Notes under the pieces: generated by a model
The model's database searches: none
Told to the model about the DNA's origin: nothing
Seen by the model: only the letters and a program-made list of their open reading frames with translations
In this document: positions 1 to 8,900 of the stretch, piece by piece
Layout of the letters: each line of letters begins with the position of its first letter
Position numbering within the stretch: the stretch's first letter is position 1
Position numbers and translations under genes: made by a program
NCBI RefSeq assembly: GCF_005116475.1
Contig: NZ_SWBO01000006.1
Location: 307 to 64,306 of the forward strand
Direction: 5' to 3'
From: Pedobacter cryotolerans
Lineage (GTDB): Bacteria; Bacteroidota; Bacteroidia; Sphingobacteriales; Sphingobacteriaceae
Length of the DNA: 64,000 bases

Positions 1-480
1 TTTGTCCATGTATTGGTTGTTGGATTGAAAACCCATGTTCCGCTATCGTTGGTAACAATTGTTACGCCTGCTCCAGGAGCACCTGTTGCACTTGATCCTG
101 GGATACCTGGGGTTCCAGTTGATCCTGGTTGTCCTTCTACTCCTACTACACCAGGGTCACCTTTATCTCCTTTTGGACCGTTAATGTTTGTCCATGTATT
201 GGTCGTTGGATTGAAAACCCATGTTCCGCTATCGTTGGTAACAATCGTTACGCCTGCTCCAGGAGCACCTGTCGCACTTGATCCTGGGATACCTGGGGTT
301 CCAGTTGATCCCGGTTGTCCTTCTACTCCTACTACACCAGCATCTCCTTTATCTCCTTTTGGACCAATCACATTTGTCCATGTATTGGTAGTTGGGTTAT
401 ATACCCATGTTCCACTATCGTTATTAACAATGGTTACTCCTGCTCCAGGAGCACCTGGTGTACCCGAACCTGGAGTACCT
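1..480 (-). repeat. 186-bp tandem repeat inside the collagen-like gene
   Basis: The same segment restarts at 1, 187 and 373, a period of 186 bp (62 codons). The first two units are nearly identical in DNA; the third differs more, mainly at codon third positions and in the collagen tract. Near identity of adjacent units points to recent duplication or gene conversion, so the copy number may vary between strains. Confidence 0.85.
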
Positions 481-1031
481 GGAACTCCCGTTCCTGGCAA
501 ACCAACTATACCTGGCTCTCCCTTATCCCCTTTAATATTTCCGTTAACTACCCAAGTATTACCTTGTTTAATATATGTATTACCCGAGGTAGTATTTATA
601 TATATATCACCTTCGTTTCCTGGAGTGGAAGTTCCGGGTGATCCTGGCGCACCAGTTACTGATTTACCATCAGCGCCCTTAGTACCTTTTGTTGCTACCC
701 AGCCGTTACCATCCCAGTAATAAATACCAGTACCATTTCCTGCAATAGCTGGATAGTCTGTAGTACCAGTAAAACCAGCCGATGTGGTATTGATATTGTA
801 AACCATCATACCTGCAGTAGGAACACTTGATGTTGCCAAACTCCAAGTAGTGGTATTAATAAGACTTACTCTAGGAAAAAGCAAACCCTTGTTTGTACTT
901 TCTAACTCTAAAATTGAGCCCTTATTAATTTCCGTTGGATTTTGACCAACTTTAACCTGCGCATTTGCAAATTGTGCAAATGCTGCAGTAAGCAAGCAAA
1001 CGAAAACAATTTTTTTTGTAGAAGTTATCAT
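1..1031 (-). CDS. Collagen-like repeat surface protein (3' end outside window)
   Basis: The frame opens at an ATG read from 1031 downwards and stays open to the window edge, so the C-terminus is missing. It begins with a signal peptide (MITSTKKIVFVCLLTAAFA, then a cut near ANAQ). About 100 residues follow that resemble the N-terminal domains of Bacteroidetes exported proteins (NKGLLFPRV motif). Gly-X-Y collagen-like tracts come next (GPKGDKGDAG, GTPGIPGSS), alternating with a non-collagen segment containing NDSGTWVFNPTTNTWT. The unit repeats every 62 residues. Collagen-like proteins of this type are usually exported and may form surface fibres; the exact role here is unknown. The large open frame on the plus strand over the same bases is the complement of the Gly-Pro repeats and is not a gene. 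A strong terminator lies upstream, so it is probably transcribed separately from the receptor gene. Confidence 0.85.
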   Translation of the reverse strand, partial: MITSTKKIVFVCLLTAAFAQFANAQVKVGQNPTEINKGSILELESTNKGLLFPRVSLINTTTWSLATSSVPTAGMMVYNINTTSAGFTGTTDYPAIAGNGTGIYYWDGNGWVATKGTKGADGKSVTGAPGSPGTSTPGNEGDIYINTTSGNTYIKQGNTWVVNGNIKGDKGEPGIVGLPGTGVPGTPGSGTPGAPGAGVTIVNNDSGTWVYNPTTNTWTNVIGPKGDKGDAGVVGVEGQPGSTGTPGIPGSSATGAPGAGVTIVTNDSGTWVFNPTTNTWTNINGPKGDKGDPGVVGVEGQPGSTGTPGIPGSSATGAPGAGVTIVTNDSGTWVFNPTTNTWT

Positions 1032-1447
1032 ATAATTGTGTTATTGTTTTTTATCCTTTAAAATCTCTCAGATAGTTTTTCATCAAAGAGCATATCATTT
1101 CACGTGTGTTAGACAAAGTATATACCAATCACAAAAGAGGGCTTCTTTAGCAAAAAAATGGGTATTAAGAGAATACATACAATTACATAGGGGAAATATT
1201 TTCCACACTGTGAGCAATGGAAGTATAGAAACTAAGCACTTGAAACTTGATTAAATTTGAGAGAGGAGGGGTATTAGTATATTCAATTATTTAGAATGCC
1301 CCCATTAACCTAATTATTGAATATAAAAATGCATTGATTAATGGTGAGGAGTTATTTAAATCAAAAGCATTGGCAATTTTATGATAAAAAAAAATGTCTT
1401 TTCGAAATTTCGAAAAGACATTTAATAGAGTGTTTGATGTGATTAGC
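1032..1447. other. Intergenic region between receptor and collagen-like genes
   Basis: This AT-rich stretch holds the terminator of the receptor gene at 1393-1422. The rest, next to the start of the collagen-like gene, shows no convincing gene. Short open frames here lack family features. Confidence 0.6.
1393..1422 (-). terminator. Rho-independent terminator of the beta-barrel receptor gene
   Basis: A perfect 30-base palindrome with 15-base arms (AATGTCTTTTCGAAA and its complement) is followed on the minus strand by a run of T (1386-1392). It lies 26 bp after the receptor stop codon. Confidence 0.85.
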
Positions 1448-3859
1448 TTATTTTCCGCTTCCCATACCACCCATTTGTCCACCGCCTTGTTGCTCACCTT
1501 GTTTGATATCATCATTTTTAACCTTTTTCTTTTCTGTAAATTTCAACTTACCAAAAGAATAACTGAAGTTAACTCCGAACGAACGCAAAGGATAGTAAAT
1601 ATTTGTACTTTGAAAAGTATTTGCGGTAGTGTTAACTGTTTTTATATGCAAATCTCTGTTAAAGGGATTTAGAGTATTTAAGCCGATTGAGCCTTTTTTC
1701 TTCATGATCTCTTTTTTAATGGCAGCACCATAAAACACCATCGCATCGGTTTTACCCTGAAAAGTTCTACGTGGAGAATTTAGCACTCCAAAAAACTCTA
1801 GACTTAATCCTTTATTAAATGTAGTTGCCGATCTTAAGAACCAATTGTAGTTTAAAAAAGTAGGTGTATTTACACCTGTAAACTCATTGCTTACTTGATA
1901 AGTATTCAAACCAATATTTGTCATCAAAGTCCACTTTGGCATCGGATTATAAGAACCGAAAACATTTAGTCCAAAAGTTTCAGCTGTACCTACATTGATA
2001 AACGTGGTTAAAACTTTATCTACTCCGTTTTCTGTTATAGGCTGAATGGCACTTTCAATAACATCACCTGTTCTACGGTAAAAAACTGAAGCGTTAATGA
2101 TCGATCCTTTAATAAACGTTGAATAACCAAATTCATAATTATCGCTAATCTCTGGATCTAGGTTTGGATTACCCTCTGAAACACTAAACTGATTAGACTC
2201 ATTACGGAAAGGATTTAAGTAAAACAAACTTGGACGTTGTACTCTACGATTGTAGCTTAATTTTAAAGTTGTTTTATTATCCTTTAATGTTTGTGAAACT
2301 ATTGCACTTGGAAATAAATTAAAATAATCATTTTTAATAGGCAAACTATTTGCAAAAACACCGCTTATATCTGTGTACTCAGCTCTTAACCCTCCCTTGA
2401 ACTTAATTTTTTTAGTTAAGTCGAAACCAATTACACCATAAGCTGATGCTACGTTTTGGTTGTAATCAAAATCTTGAGCAGCCTGAGTATAATCACTTGC
2501 TATATTACGAGCAATACCTTTTAACCCAGTTTCTAAAGTTGTTTTTTTATTGATCGGTAATATGTAATCTGTTTGCAATGTGTATTCATTGTTTTTACCA
2601 ACATTGTCATTTGCAGTAATAATATCAGGAACTCCAGCGGTTCTTAAAATATTACTAAAATCGGTTGTATTTCTACCTTGAGACAACTGACCAGAAACAC
2701 TAAACTCCTCCCCTACTTTTTTCGAAGTACGTTTGTAATCCACATTCCAATCCATGTTGTTAAAACCCATGTCCATATCAGAAATATTCTGCAAGGCCAA
2801 ACCGTTGATATTGATATTCGCTTCGCCTGGACCACCATTGCTAAAATGGTTATATTTTATAGTAGAACTAATGTTATTATAAGCATTGATATCGTAATCT
2901 ACCCCAAAGCTACCGTTGTACCCTGGGCGTGCCCATTTAGAAAAGCCATCCTGAAAAGTGGTGGTACCTGCCGTTTCGTTTAAAAAAGATACCCTACTAT
3001 TTTGTGGGTAGGCATAACTACCGCCCAAAGCTGCATTTACACTTAAACGATTTGTTTTAGCAGTTAAGTTAAATGACCCATTATTTTGGCGAGTACCGAC
3101 TGATGTATTAACGCTACCACTTACACCTTGCGCATTAGATTTTTTAGTAATGATATTAATAATACCACCAGAACCTTCGGCATCATATTTAGCCGATGGA
3201 CTAGTAATTACCTCAACACTTTTAATTTGCTCAGCTGGTAACATTTTTAACGCATCAGCAACGCTATTTGCCATAGTACCCGATGGCTTACCGTTAATTA
3301 ACACCCTTACCGCACCACCACGTAATTGAACGTTACCATTTACATCTACAGAAAGCATGGGCACTTTACGCATTACATCGGTAGCATCTCCACCTGCATT
3401 TGTAGCATCTGCCTCGGCATTGTAAACCATTCTATCAATTTTATTTTCAATAATCGCTTTTTTACCCTCAACAGTTACTTCATTTAAAACGTTAGAAGTA
3501 GGCGAAAGTATAACTGTACCCAAGTTATTATCTGGCTTTGCCAATGTTGTTTTTACAATTACAGTTTTAGATTTATACCCTATAAAACCGATTGATAATT
3601 TATATTCATCTGCGGCAACATTTTGCAGTACAATTTTACCTTTTTCGTCTGTCACTCCACCATTTACGGCTTTTCCATCTTTCACTTTTGCTAATGAAAC
3701 GGTTGCATAATCAACCGGTTGTTTAGTTAACGAATCGATAATTGTTGCTGTAATTCGACCAGTTACCGATGCCTTTTGCCCTCCACCCATACCCGGAAAT
3801 TGAGCTTGAGCACCTATCGCAAATATTAAACCTAAACACAGTAGTAGAATTTTTTTCAT
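1448..3859 (-). CDS. Outer-membrane beta-barrel (TonB-dependent receptor-like) protein
   Basis: The 803-residue product starts with a signal peptide (MKKILLLCLGLIFAIGAQAQ). A carboxypeptidase regulatory-like fold follows at about residues 33-115 (TGRITATIIDSLTKQPVDYATV). Next is a TonB plug-like domain at about 150-240 (RGGAVRVLINGKPSG, GSGGIINIITKK), then a long beta-barrel to the C-terminus. The order matches the outer-membrane beta-barrel family PF14905 rather than SusC, and no SusD partner is adjacent. The tail is Gly/Met-rich (GGGQMGGMGSGK). Such proteins sit in the outer membrane and are presumed to import or sense an unknown substrate. About 100 bp upstream are two direct repeats 21 bp apart that resemble LytTR sites, so a LytTR regulator may control it. 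Confidence 0.9.
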   Translation of the reverse strand: MKKILLLCLGLIFAIGAQAQFPGMGGGQKASVTGRITATIIDSLTKQPVDYATVSLAKVKDGKAVNGGVTDEKGKIVLQNVAADEYKLSIGFIGYKSKTVIVKTTLAKPDNNLGTVILSPTSNVLNEVTVEGKKAIIENKIDRMVYNAEADATNAGGDATDVMRKVPMLSVDVNGNVQLRGGAVRVLINGKPSGTMANSVADALKMLPAEQIKSVEVITSPSAKYDAEGSGGIINIITKKSNAQGVSGSVNTSVGTRQNNGSFNLTAKTNRLSVNAALGGSYAYPQNSRVSFLNETAGTTTFQDGFSKWARPGYNGSFGVDYDINAYNNISSTIKYNHFSNGGPGEANININGLALQNISDMDMGFNNMDWNVDYKRTSKKVGEEFSVSGQLSQGRNTTDFSNILRTAGVPDIITANDNVGKNNEYTLQTDYILPINKKTTLETGLKGIARNIASDYTQAAQDFDYNQNVASAYGVIGFDLTKKIKFKGGLRAEYTDISGVFANSLPIKNDYFNLFPSAIVSQTLKDNKTTLKLSYNRRVQRPSLFYLNPFRNESNQFSVSEGNPNLDPEISDNYEFGYSTFIKGSIINASVFYRRTGDVIESAIQPITENGVDKVLTTFINVGTAETFGLNVFGSYNPMPKWTLMTNIGLNTYQVSNEFTGVNTPTFLNYNWFLRSATTFNKGLSLEFFGVLNSPRRTFQGKTDAMVFYGAAIKKEIMKKKGSIGLNTLNPFNRDLHIKTVNTTANTFQSTNIYYPLRSFGVNFSYSFGKLKFTEKKKVKNDDIKQGEQQGGGQMGGMGSGK

Positions 3860-4219
3860 TTTATAATTTGTTTGTTTTGTTTGTTAATTAGTATCTCAAA
3901 ATTACTTTTTGTTACAATTGGAGTATATAAATTTTAGACCACTTGAATTAATCTAGCGGCGAATGGTAAAAATTAATCGGCGAATGGAAAAGAGGTAAAA
4001 CGGAAGAGGTAAAATGGAAGCTATTTTAATTAATTAGAAAAGCAATTTGCTAGAAAAATTAAAGTTAGTCCGGCTTTTCATTTCTCCCGATTTTACATCG
4101 GGATTCATTTCAATCCGGTTTATTAAACATCAGCTAATGCTACTATTTAAAGTTGCAATTATCAAAAAATGCATACCTCAAAAACTTAAGTCAATCGCAA
4201 ACTGAAAACTGCCAACTTA
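3860..4219. other. Intergenic region with LytTR-like repeats and a small palindrome
   Basis: Besides the direct repeats at 3957-3987, it contains a purine-rich stretch near 3985-4020 and a small hairpin CCCGAT/ATCGGG at 4086-4102. That hairpin belongs to a palindrome type recurring at 22646, 49259 and in the tRNA remnants near 59152 and 59570. No gene is apparent. Confidence 0.6.
3957..3987 (-). promoter_or_regulatory. Candidate LytTR-type double site upstream of the receptor gene
   Basis: CGGCGAATGG occurs at 3957-3966 and again at 3978-3987, exactly 21 bp apart. On the gene strand this reads CCATTCGCCG twice, with AT-rich sequence between. Two direct repeats about two helical turns apart is the established geometry for LytTR-domain regulators. 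A similar pair (ACCATTCATC/ACCACTCATC) lies at 55743-55775. Confidence 0.55.
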
Positions 4220-4867
4220 TTAGTTTTTCTCAAAATTTTCTATCTCTTTTAAAAACTTACCCGCTTTTAAAATCGATTGCCATTCTGAGCCCCAAAACAT
4301 CATTCTAAACCAACGCTTTTCGATGTTATGAATATTGATATTTTTGTAAAACCAAATTCCGATGTAAGTGAAAAGAACAAGGATAGGAACCTGAATAAAC
4401 CAAAAGGCTAAAGGATTTTTGGTTATTAACTCTAAATTAATATTCCAAGTTGCAAATACCGGAAACTGTAAAAAACACACCCCAATAACTTTTAAGGTAG
4501 AGCTTTTTAATTTGGCCATTTTATACTGCATATCCACTATATTCTCTGTACAATCAATTTGATTAATCAATACGATTTGATGTGCGTACATTGCTATTGC
4601 TACTAGCGTAACTATCAAATGTATAACAACAGAAATATTAATAAAAATGCTAGCTATAGGATGTAAATGATATAAAAAATAAGCAATTAAAGCTGCGTAA
4701 ACTATACCTATTAAAATAGCAATCACCTTATAATTTCTGGCTGGCCTTAATGCGTTTTTAGCTTTTTGTTGCTGCAATTCTGCAATTAACCTATGGTTAA
4801 TAGATATCGTTTTTTCCAGCCTTTCGTCGTACTGTTTCCATAAATTAATCATTTCTATATTTTCCAT
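4220..4867 (-). CDS. Membrane protein coupled to an ECF sigma factor
   Basis: The 215-residue product has a soluble, slightly basic N-terminus followed by four hydrophobic segments, roughly VIAILIGIVYAALIAYFLY, the stretch around HLIVTLVAIAMYA, VIGVCFLQFPVFA and FIQVPILVLFTYIGIWFY. No enzymatic motif is visible. Its start lies inside the upstream ECF sigma gene (23-base overlap), which implies translational coupling. By context it may modulate that sigma factor, perhaps as an anti-sigma-like membrane protein, but the sequence does not show a recognised anti-sigma domain. Confidence 0.75.
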   Translation of the reverse strand: MENIEMINLWKQYDERLEKTISINHRLIAELQQQKAKNALRPARNYKVIAILIGIVYAALIAYFLYHLHPIASIFINISVVIHLIVTLVAIAMYAHQIVLINQIDCTENIVDMQYKMAKLKSSTLKVIGVCFLQFPVFATWNINLELITKNPLAFWFIQVPILVLFTYIGIWFYKNINIHNIEKRWFRMMFWGSEWQSILKAGKFLKEIENFEKN

Positions 4868-5378
4868 TTTTAATTTCTTTTTGTGAAAATTTCTGTTTCA
4901 ATTGTTCTTTAATTCTTCCAATTTTTGTAGCCACATTTGTGGTGGTAATCCCAATAATTTCTGCCATTTCTTTGTGGCTTTTTTCCTCTAAATAAAGGAT
5001 CATTAATGCCCTATCTAGTGGATTTAAATCATTGATGAATTTTTGCAATGCATTCAAATTATTTTCCAAACCTTCATCTAAATTTACGTCAGCTATTTCA
5101 ATTACATGCTCTCCCAAGCTAACAGTTGATGCTGATTTTTTTTCTTTACGATAAAAGGAAATGGCTACATTTAATGCTATGCGGTACATCCATGTAGAAA
5201 GCTTATATTCCGGATTAAAGCTATTCCACGATTTCCATAATTGATAGATAATTTCTTGTGCTAAATCTTCTCTATCATCCGCATTGCGACAATAAGAGTT
5301 ACATATTTTAAATATGATGCGCTTGTTAGCCTCAATTAGGTTTAAAAATTCAGGAGAAGTTTGGGTTGTAGCTTGCAT
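4845..5378 (-). CDS. ECF RNA polymerase sigma factor
   Basis: This 177-residue protein has sigma region 2 (NADDREDLAQEIIYQLWKSW, then KLSTWMYRIALNVAI) and sigma region 4 with a helix-turn-helix (LEEKSHKEMAEIIGITTTNV). This is the standard two-domain ECF layout and length. It would direct core RNA polymerase to a specific regulon; the inducing signal is unknown. The overlapping downstream membrane protein gene is its likely functional partner. Confidence 0.9.
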   Translation of the reverse strand: MQATTQTSPEFLNLIEANKRIIFKICNSYCRNADDREDLAQEIIYQLWKSWNSFNPEYKLSTWMYRIALNVAISFYRKEKKSASTVSLGEHVIEIADVNLDEGLENNLNALQKFINDLNPLDRALMILYLEEKSHKEMAEIIGITTTNVATKIGRIKEQLKQKFSQKEIKNGKYRND

Positions 5379-5499
5379 TAATTAATTCTTCTTTCCCATA
5401 TTATTCGCAACAAGGTCAGAAATATCACAAGGATTTTGAAAAATATATTTTTAGACGGTAAATGCTTGACGTAAATTCGTGAATTAATTGTAAAAAATA

Positions 5500-5900
5500 T
5501 GTCATCCTGAGGGATAATTTATTTCATAAAAATCAATATAAATGACATTAATTTAGCTCGTTTTGTCATCCAGAGTGCAGCGAAGGATCTCGAATTTTGT
5601 ATTCCAACTATGAGATTCCTCCGAAGTCGCCTGCCTGCCGGCAGGCAGGGAATGACAAAGAAAGGAGCTTAATTTTTTTTTAAAAAATTGATTTATAAAT
5701 ACTTAATAAATAACGTCAATCTGAGCTTATCGAAGGATTTATAAAATGGTCTTCGACAGGCTCAGACTGACAAAAGACAAAAAAAGCCACAGATTTACCG
5801 AATTTTCCTTCGACTACCAGCCACGGCAGGCGGGCGCTCAGGATGACATTCTGTAAATCTGCAGGCAAAACAGACCCTGAAATAAATTCAGGGTGACGTG
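5500..5900. repeat. Cluster of nested palindromic (REP-like) repeats
   Basis: Several inverted repeats are packed between the sigma gene and leuS. One spans 5565-5656 (GTCATCCAGAGTGCAGCG... to ...GGAATGAC) and contains a perfect 20-base palindrome at 5630-5649. Another spans about 5712-5771 (CAATCTGAGCTTATCGAAGG against CCTTCGACAGGCTCAGACTG). A third is CCCTGAAATAAATTCAGGG at 5875-5893. Related copies of the second and third types occur at 35225-35281, 49120-49147 and 46336-46430. No gene is seen in 5379-5904. Confidence 0.75.
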
Positions 5901-5904
5901 CATT

Positions 5905-8900
5905 TTAAATCACAATATTCACAATCTTACCTTTTACAAAGACGATTTTTTTAGGCGTAGCTCCATTTAAATAACCTTGAACTTGTTCATTTGCCAATAC
6001 GGTTGAGATGGCTTCATCTTGCTCTATACTTAAACTTAGGTTTAAATTCATCTTCATTTTACCATTTACAGAAACTGGATAAGCAAATTCTGCTTCTTCT
6101 AAATAGGCAGGATTAAACTTAGGATATGGCGTAGTTGACAAGTTTGTATTGCCTAACAACGACCACAATTCTTCGCAAATATGGGGTGCATAAGGTGAAA
6201 GTACAACCACTAAATCTTCTAAAACTTGGCGGTTTTTGCATTTCAAATCTGTTAGTTCATTAACCGCAATCATAAAGCTAGAAACTGATGTGTTAAACGA
6301 GAAACGTTCAACATCATCTTGTACCTTTTTAATGATTTTATGTAAAGCTTTTAGTTCTGCTTTTGCAGGAATTGAATCTTCTACATGAAAAATCCATTCT
6401 TCGTTATGGAACAAGCGCCAAAATTTACGCAAGAATTTAAATACACCTTCAATTCCGTTGGTATTCCATGGTTTACTTTGCTCTAGCGGGCCCAAAAACA
6501 TCTCGTACATACGCAAGGTATCTGCACCGTAGTTCTCAATCAAAACATCAGGATTAACCACATTGAATTTTGATTTAGACATTTTTTCTACTTCTGGTTT
6601 TGTAAAAAATCTCTTTTCTCCATTAGAATTTTCAAATGGATAGAAAACACCACCTTGCCAACAACCTCCTGAACACCAAAAAATTGCATTTTCATAATCT
6701 GGCCTCCATTTGATATATTTCTCAATATCTAGCTCATTTGTTAATTCATTAGTATATTGAATATCTACGTTGTGTAATGAAGTTTTGAAGAACTCTTTTG
6801 CAATATCACTTCCCTTATCAATTTCTGATACTTTAACATCTTGGCTTATAATTAATCGCTCTGTCTTATCTCCAAATGAGAACTGCAATCCATTAATTCT
6901 ATAATTATTAGATCCACTTGTAGAACCTTGTGAGCCTGAAATATTAATTTTTTGAGATATACCCTGTATCATCCCTTGGTTAATCAATTTTTTGAAAGGT
7001 TCTTCTTCGTTTACATAACCTAAATCTTTCAAAAATTTGTTCCAAAAACGGCTGTATAACAAGTGCCCAGTTGCATGTTCAGAACCACCGATGTATAAAT
7101 CAACGTCTTTCCAATAAGCAATCGCTTCTTTCGAGGCAAAGTCGCAGTTATTTTGTGCATCCATATAGCGGTACCAATACCAGCTACTTCCAGCCCAACC
7201 CGGCATGGTGCTCAATTCATATTCATACTGATCTTCGTAACTCCAATCCGCTGCTCTACCTAAAGGCGGCTCTCCACTTTCAGTTGGCAAATATTTATCA
7301 ATTTCTGGTAATAATAAAGGTAATTCTTCTTCCTTAATTAAGTAAGGCAAACCATCTTTAAAGTATACGGGTATAGGTTCGCCCCAATAACGCTGGCGAC
7401 CAAAAATTGCGTCACGCATGCGGTAATTAACTTTAGCTTTACCAACGCCTTCTCTTTCTAACCAATGGTTTAAATAAGAAGTAGCTTCTTTGTAACCTAA
7501 ATTATCAATAAAATCAGAGTTGATGTATTTTCCTTCTTTAGTTGCATTTGCTTCTACATCTAAGTCGGTTTGTGTATCTAATATTTGGATGATTGGTAAA
7601 TCGAAATGTTTAGCAAATAACCAATCGCGTTGATCGCCACTTGGCACACCCATAACCGCACCTGTACCATAACCAGCTAAAACGTAATCGGCAATCCAAA
7701 TTGGCACAAATTCATCATTAACAGGGTTGATGACATAACTTCCAGTAAATGCTCCAGAAACAGTTTTTGTATCCGCCATGCGGTCTAATTCTGATTTCTT
7801 TTTAGTTTGTGCAATATAATTTTCGATATCTGCTTTTTGCCCATCTGTAGTTAAAGCCTGAACTAATTCGTGTTCTGGCGCTAAAACGATAAAAGAAACA
7901 CCGAAAATAGTATCAACACGGGTGGTGAAAACCTCGATATAAGCCTCACCCCGCCCCTCTCCAAGGGAGAGGGAGGCAGAGTTGCCTACCTTAGCAGGTG
8001 CACTATCAGGTCTGTTATTGAGTTCTGAAGTTATCTTTTCTGCTACCATGTTTATATTATTCAGAACCTCTTCATTAGAAAAACGAATTACATTAAAGCC
8101 TAGCTGATTAAGTGCTTCTGTTCTGATTTTATCATTTTCTTGGTTTTCTAAATGATATCCACCATCAACCTCTATAATTAATCTCTTATTTAAACAAATA
8201 AAATCGGCAATATAAGTGCCAATTGGATGTTGTCTACGTATTTTATGCCCTGTTTGACTATTTCTTAATTTTTGCCAAAGCGCATCTTCTCCTTCGGTTT
8301 GATGACTTCTATTAACTCTAGCATTAGTTTTTAATACTTCCCATAATAACGGATCAGCAGTTTCATAGCCATAACTTCCAGCTCCCTCTCCTTCGGAGAG
8401 GGTTGGGGTGAGGCTAATAGGGAACTTCACACTCGCTCCCACACTTTTCCCAATCCAGTTGCGTTGCATTTCTTTAACTGGTTCTGGCCAATCTATGGTA
8501 TTTAAACCTTGCAATAATCGTTCGGCGTACGCAGAAATACGCATACTCCATTGCATCATTTTTTTCTGTTCTACCGGATGACCTCCTCGCTCAGAAAAAC
8601 CATCTTTAACTTCATCATTAGCTAAAACAGTTCCTAATGCCGGACACCAGTTTACCGTACTTTCTTTTAAATAAGTTAGGCGATATTTTAATAACTCAGC
8701 TTGTTTTTCTTCGTCAGAAAATGCTGCCCAATCACTTGGCATAAAAGATTTTATATCTTCATCACAAACTGCTTTTACATCGGCACTGCCAGCTGCGTTA
8801 AACTTTTCAATCAAAGTAGAAATATCTTCTGCTTTATCTGTCTCTAGGTTGTACCAAGAATTAAACAATTGCATAAAAATCCACTGTGTCCATTTGTAGT

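Noticed and set aside
13..720. Long plus-strand open frame rich in Pro and Gly
   Set aside because: It is the complement of the Gly-X-Y repeats of the minus-strand collagen-like gene, which has a signal peptide and proper start.
1036..1254. 72-residue plus-strand open frame
   Set aside because: It overlaps the likely promoter region of the collagen-like gene and has no signal, membrane or domain features.
6655..6990. Extra residues before KMSKS in LeuRS as a second mobile insert
   Set aside because: An insertion at this point is usual in Bacteroidetes LeuRS, and no terminal repeats are seen.
7943..8414. Possible intein in LeuRS
   Set aside because: No Cys/Ser/Thr at the expected first position with splicing blocks, and no His-Asn before the second joint; the content is DUF559 with palindromic ends.
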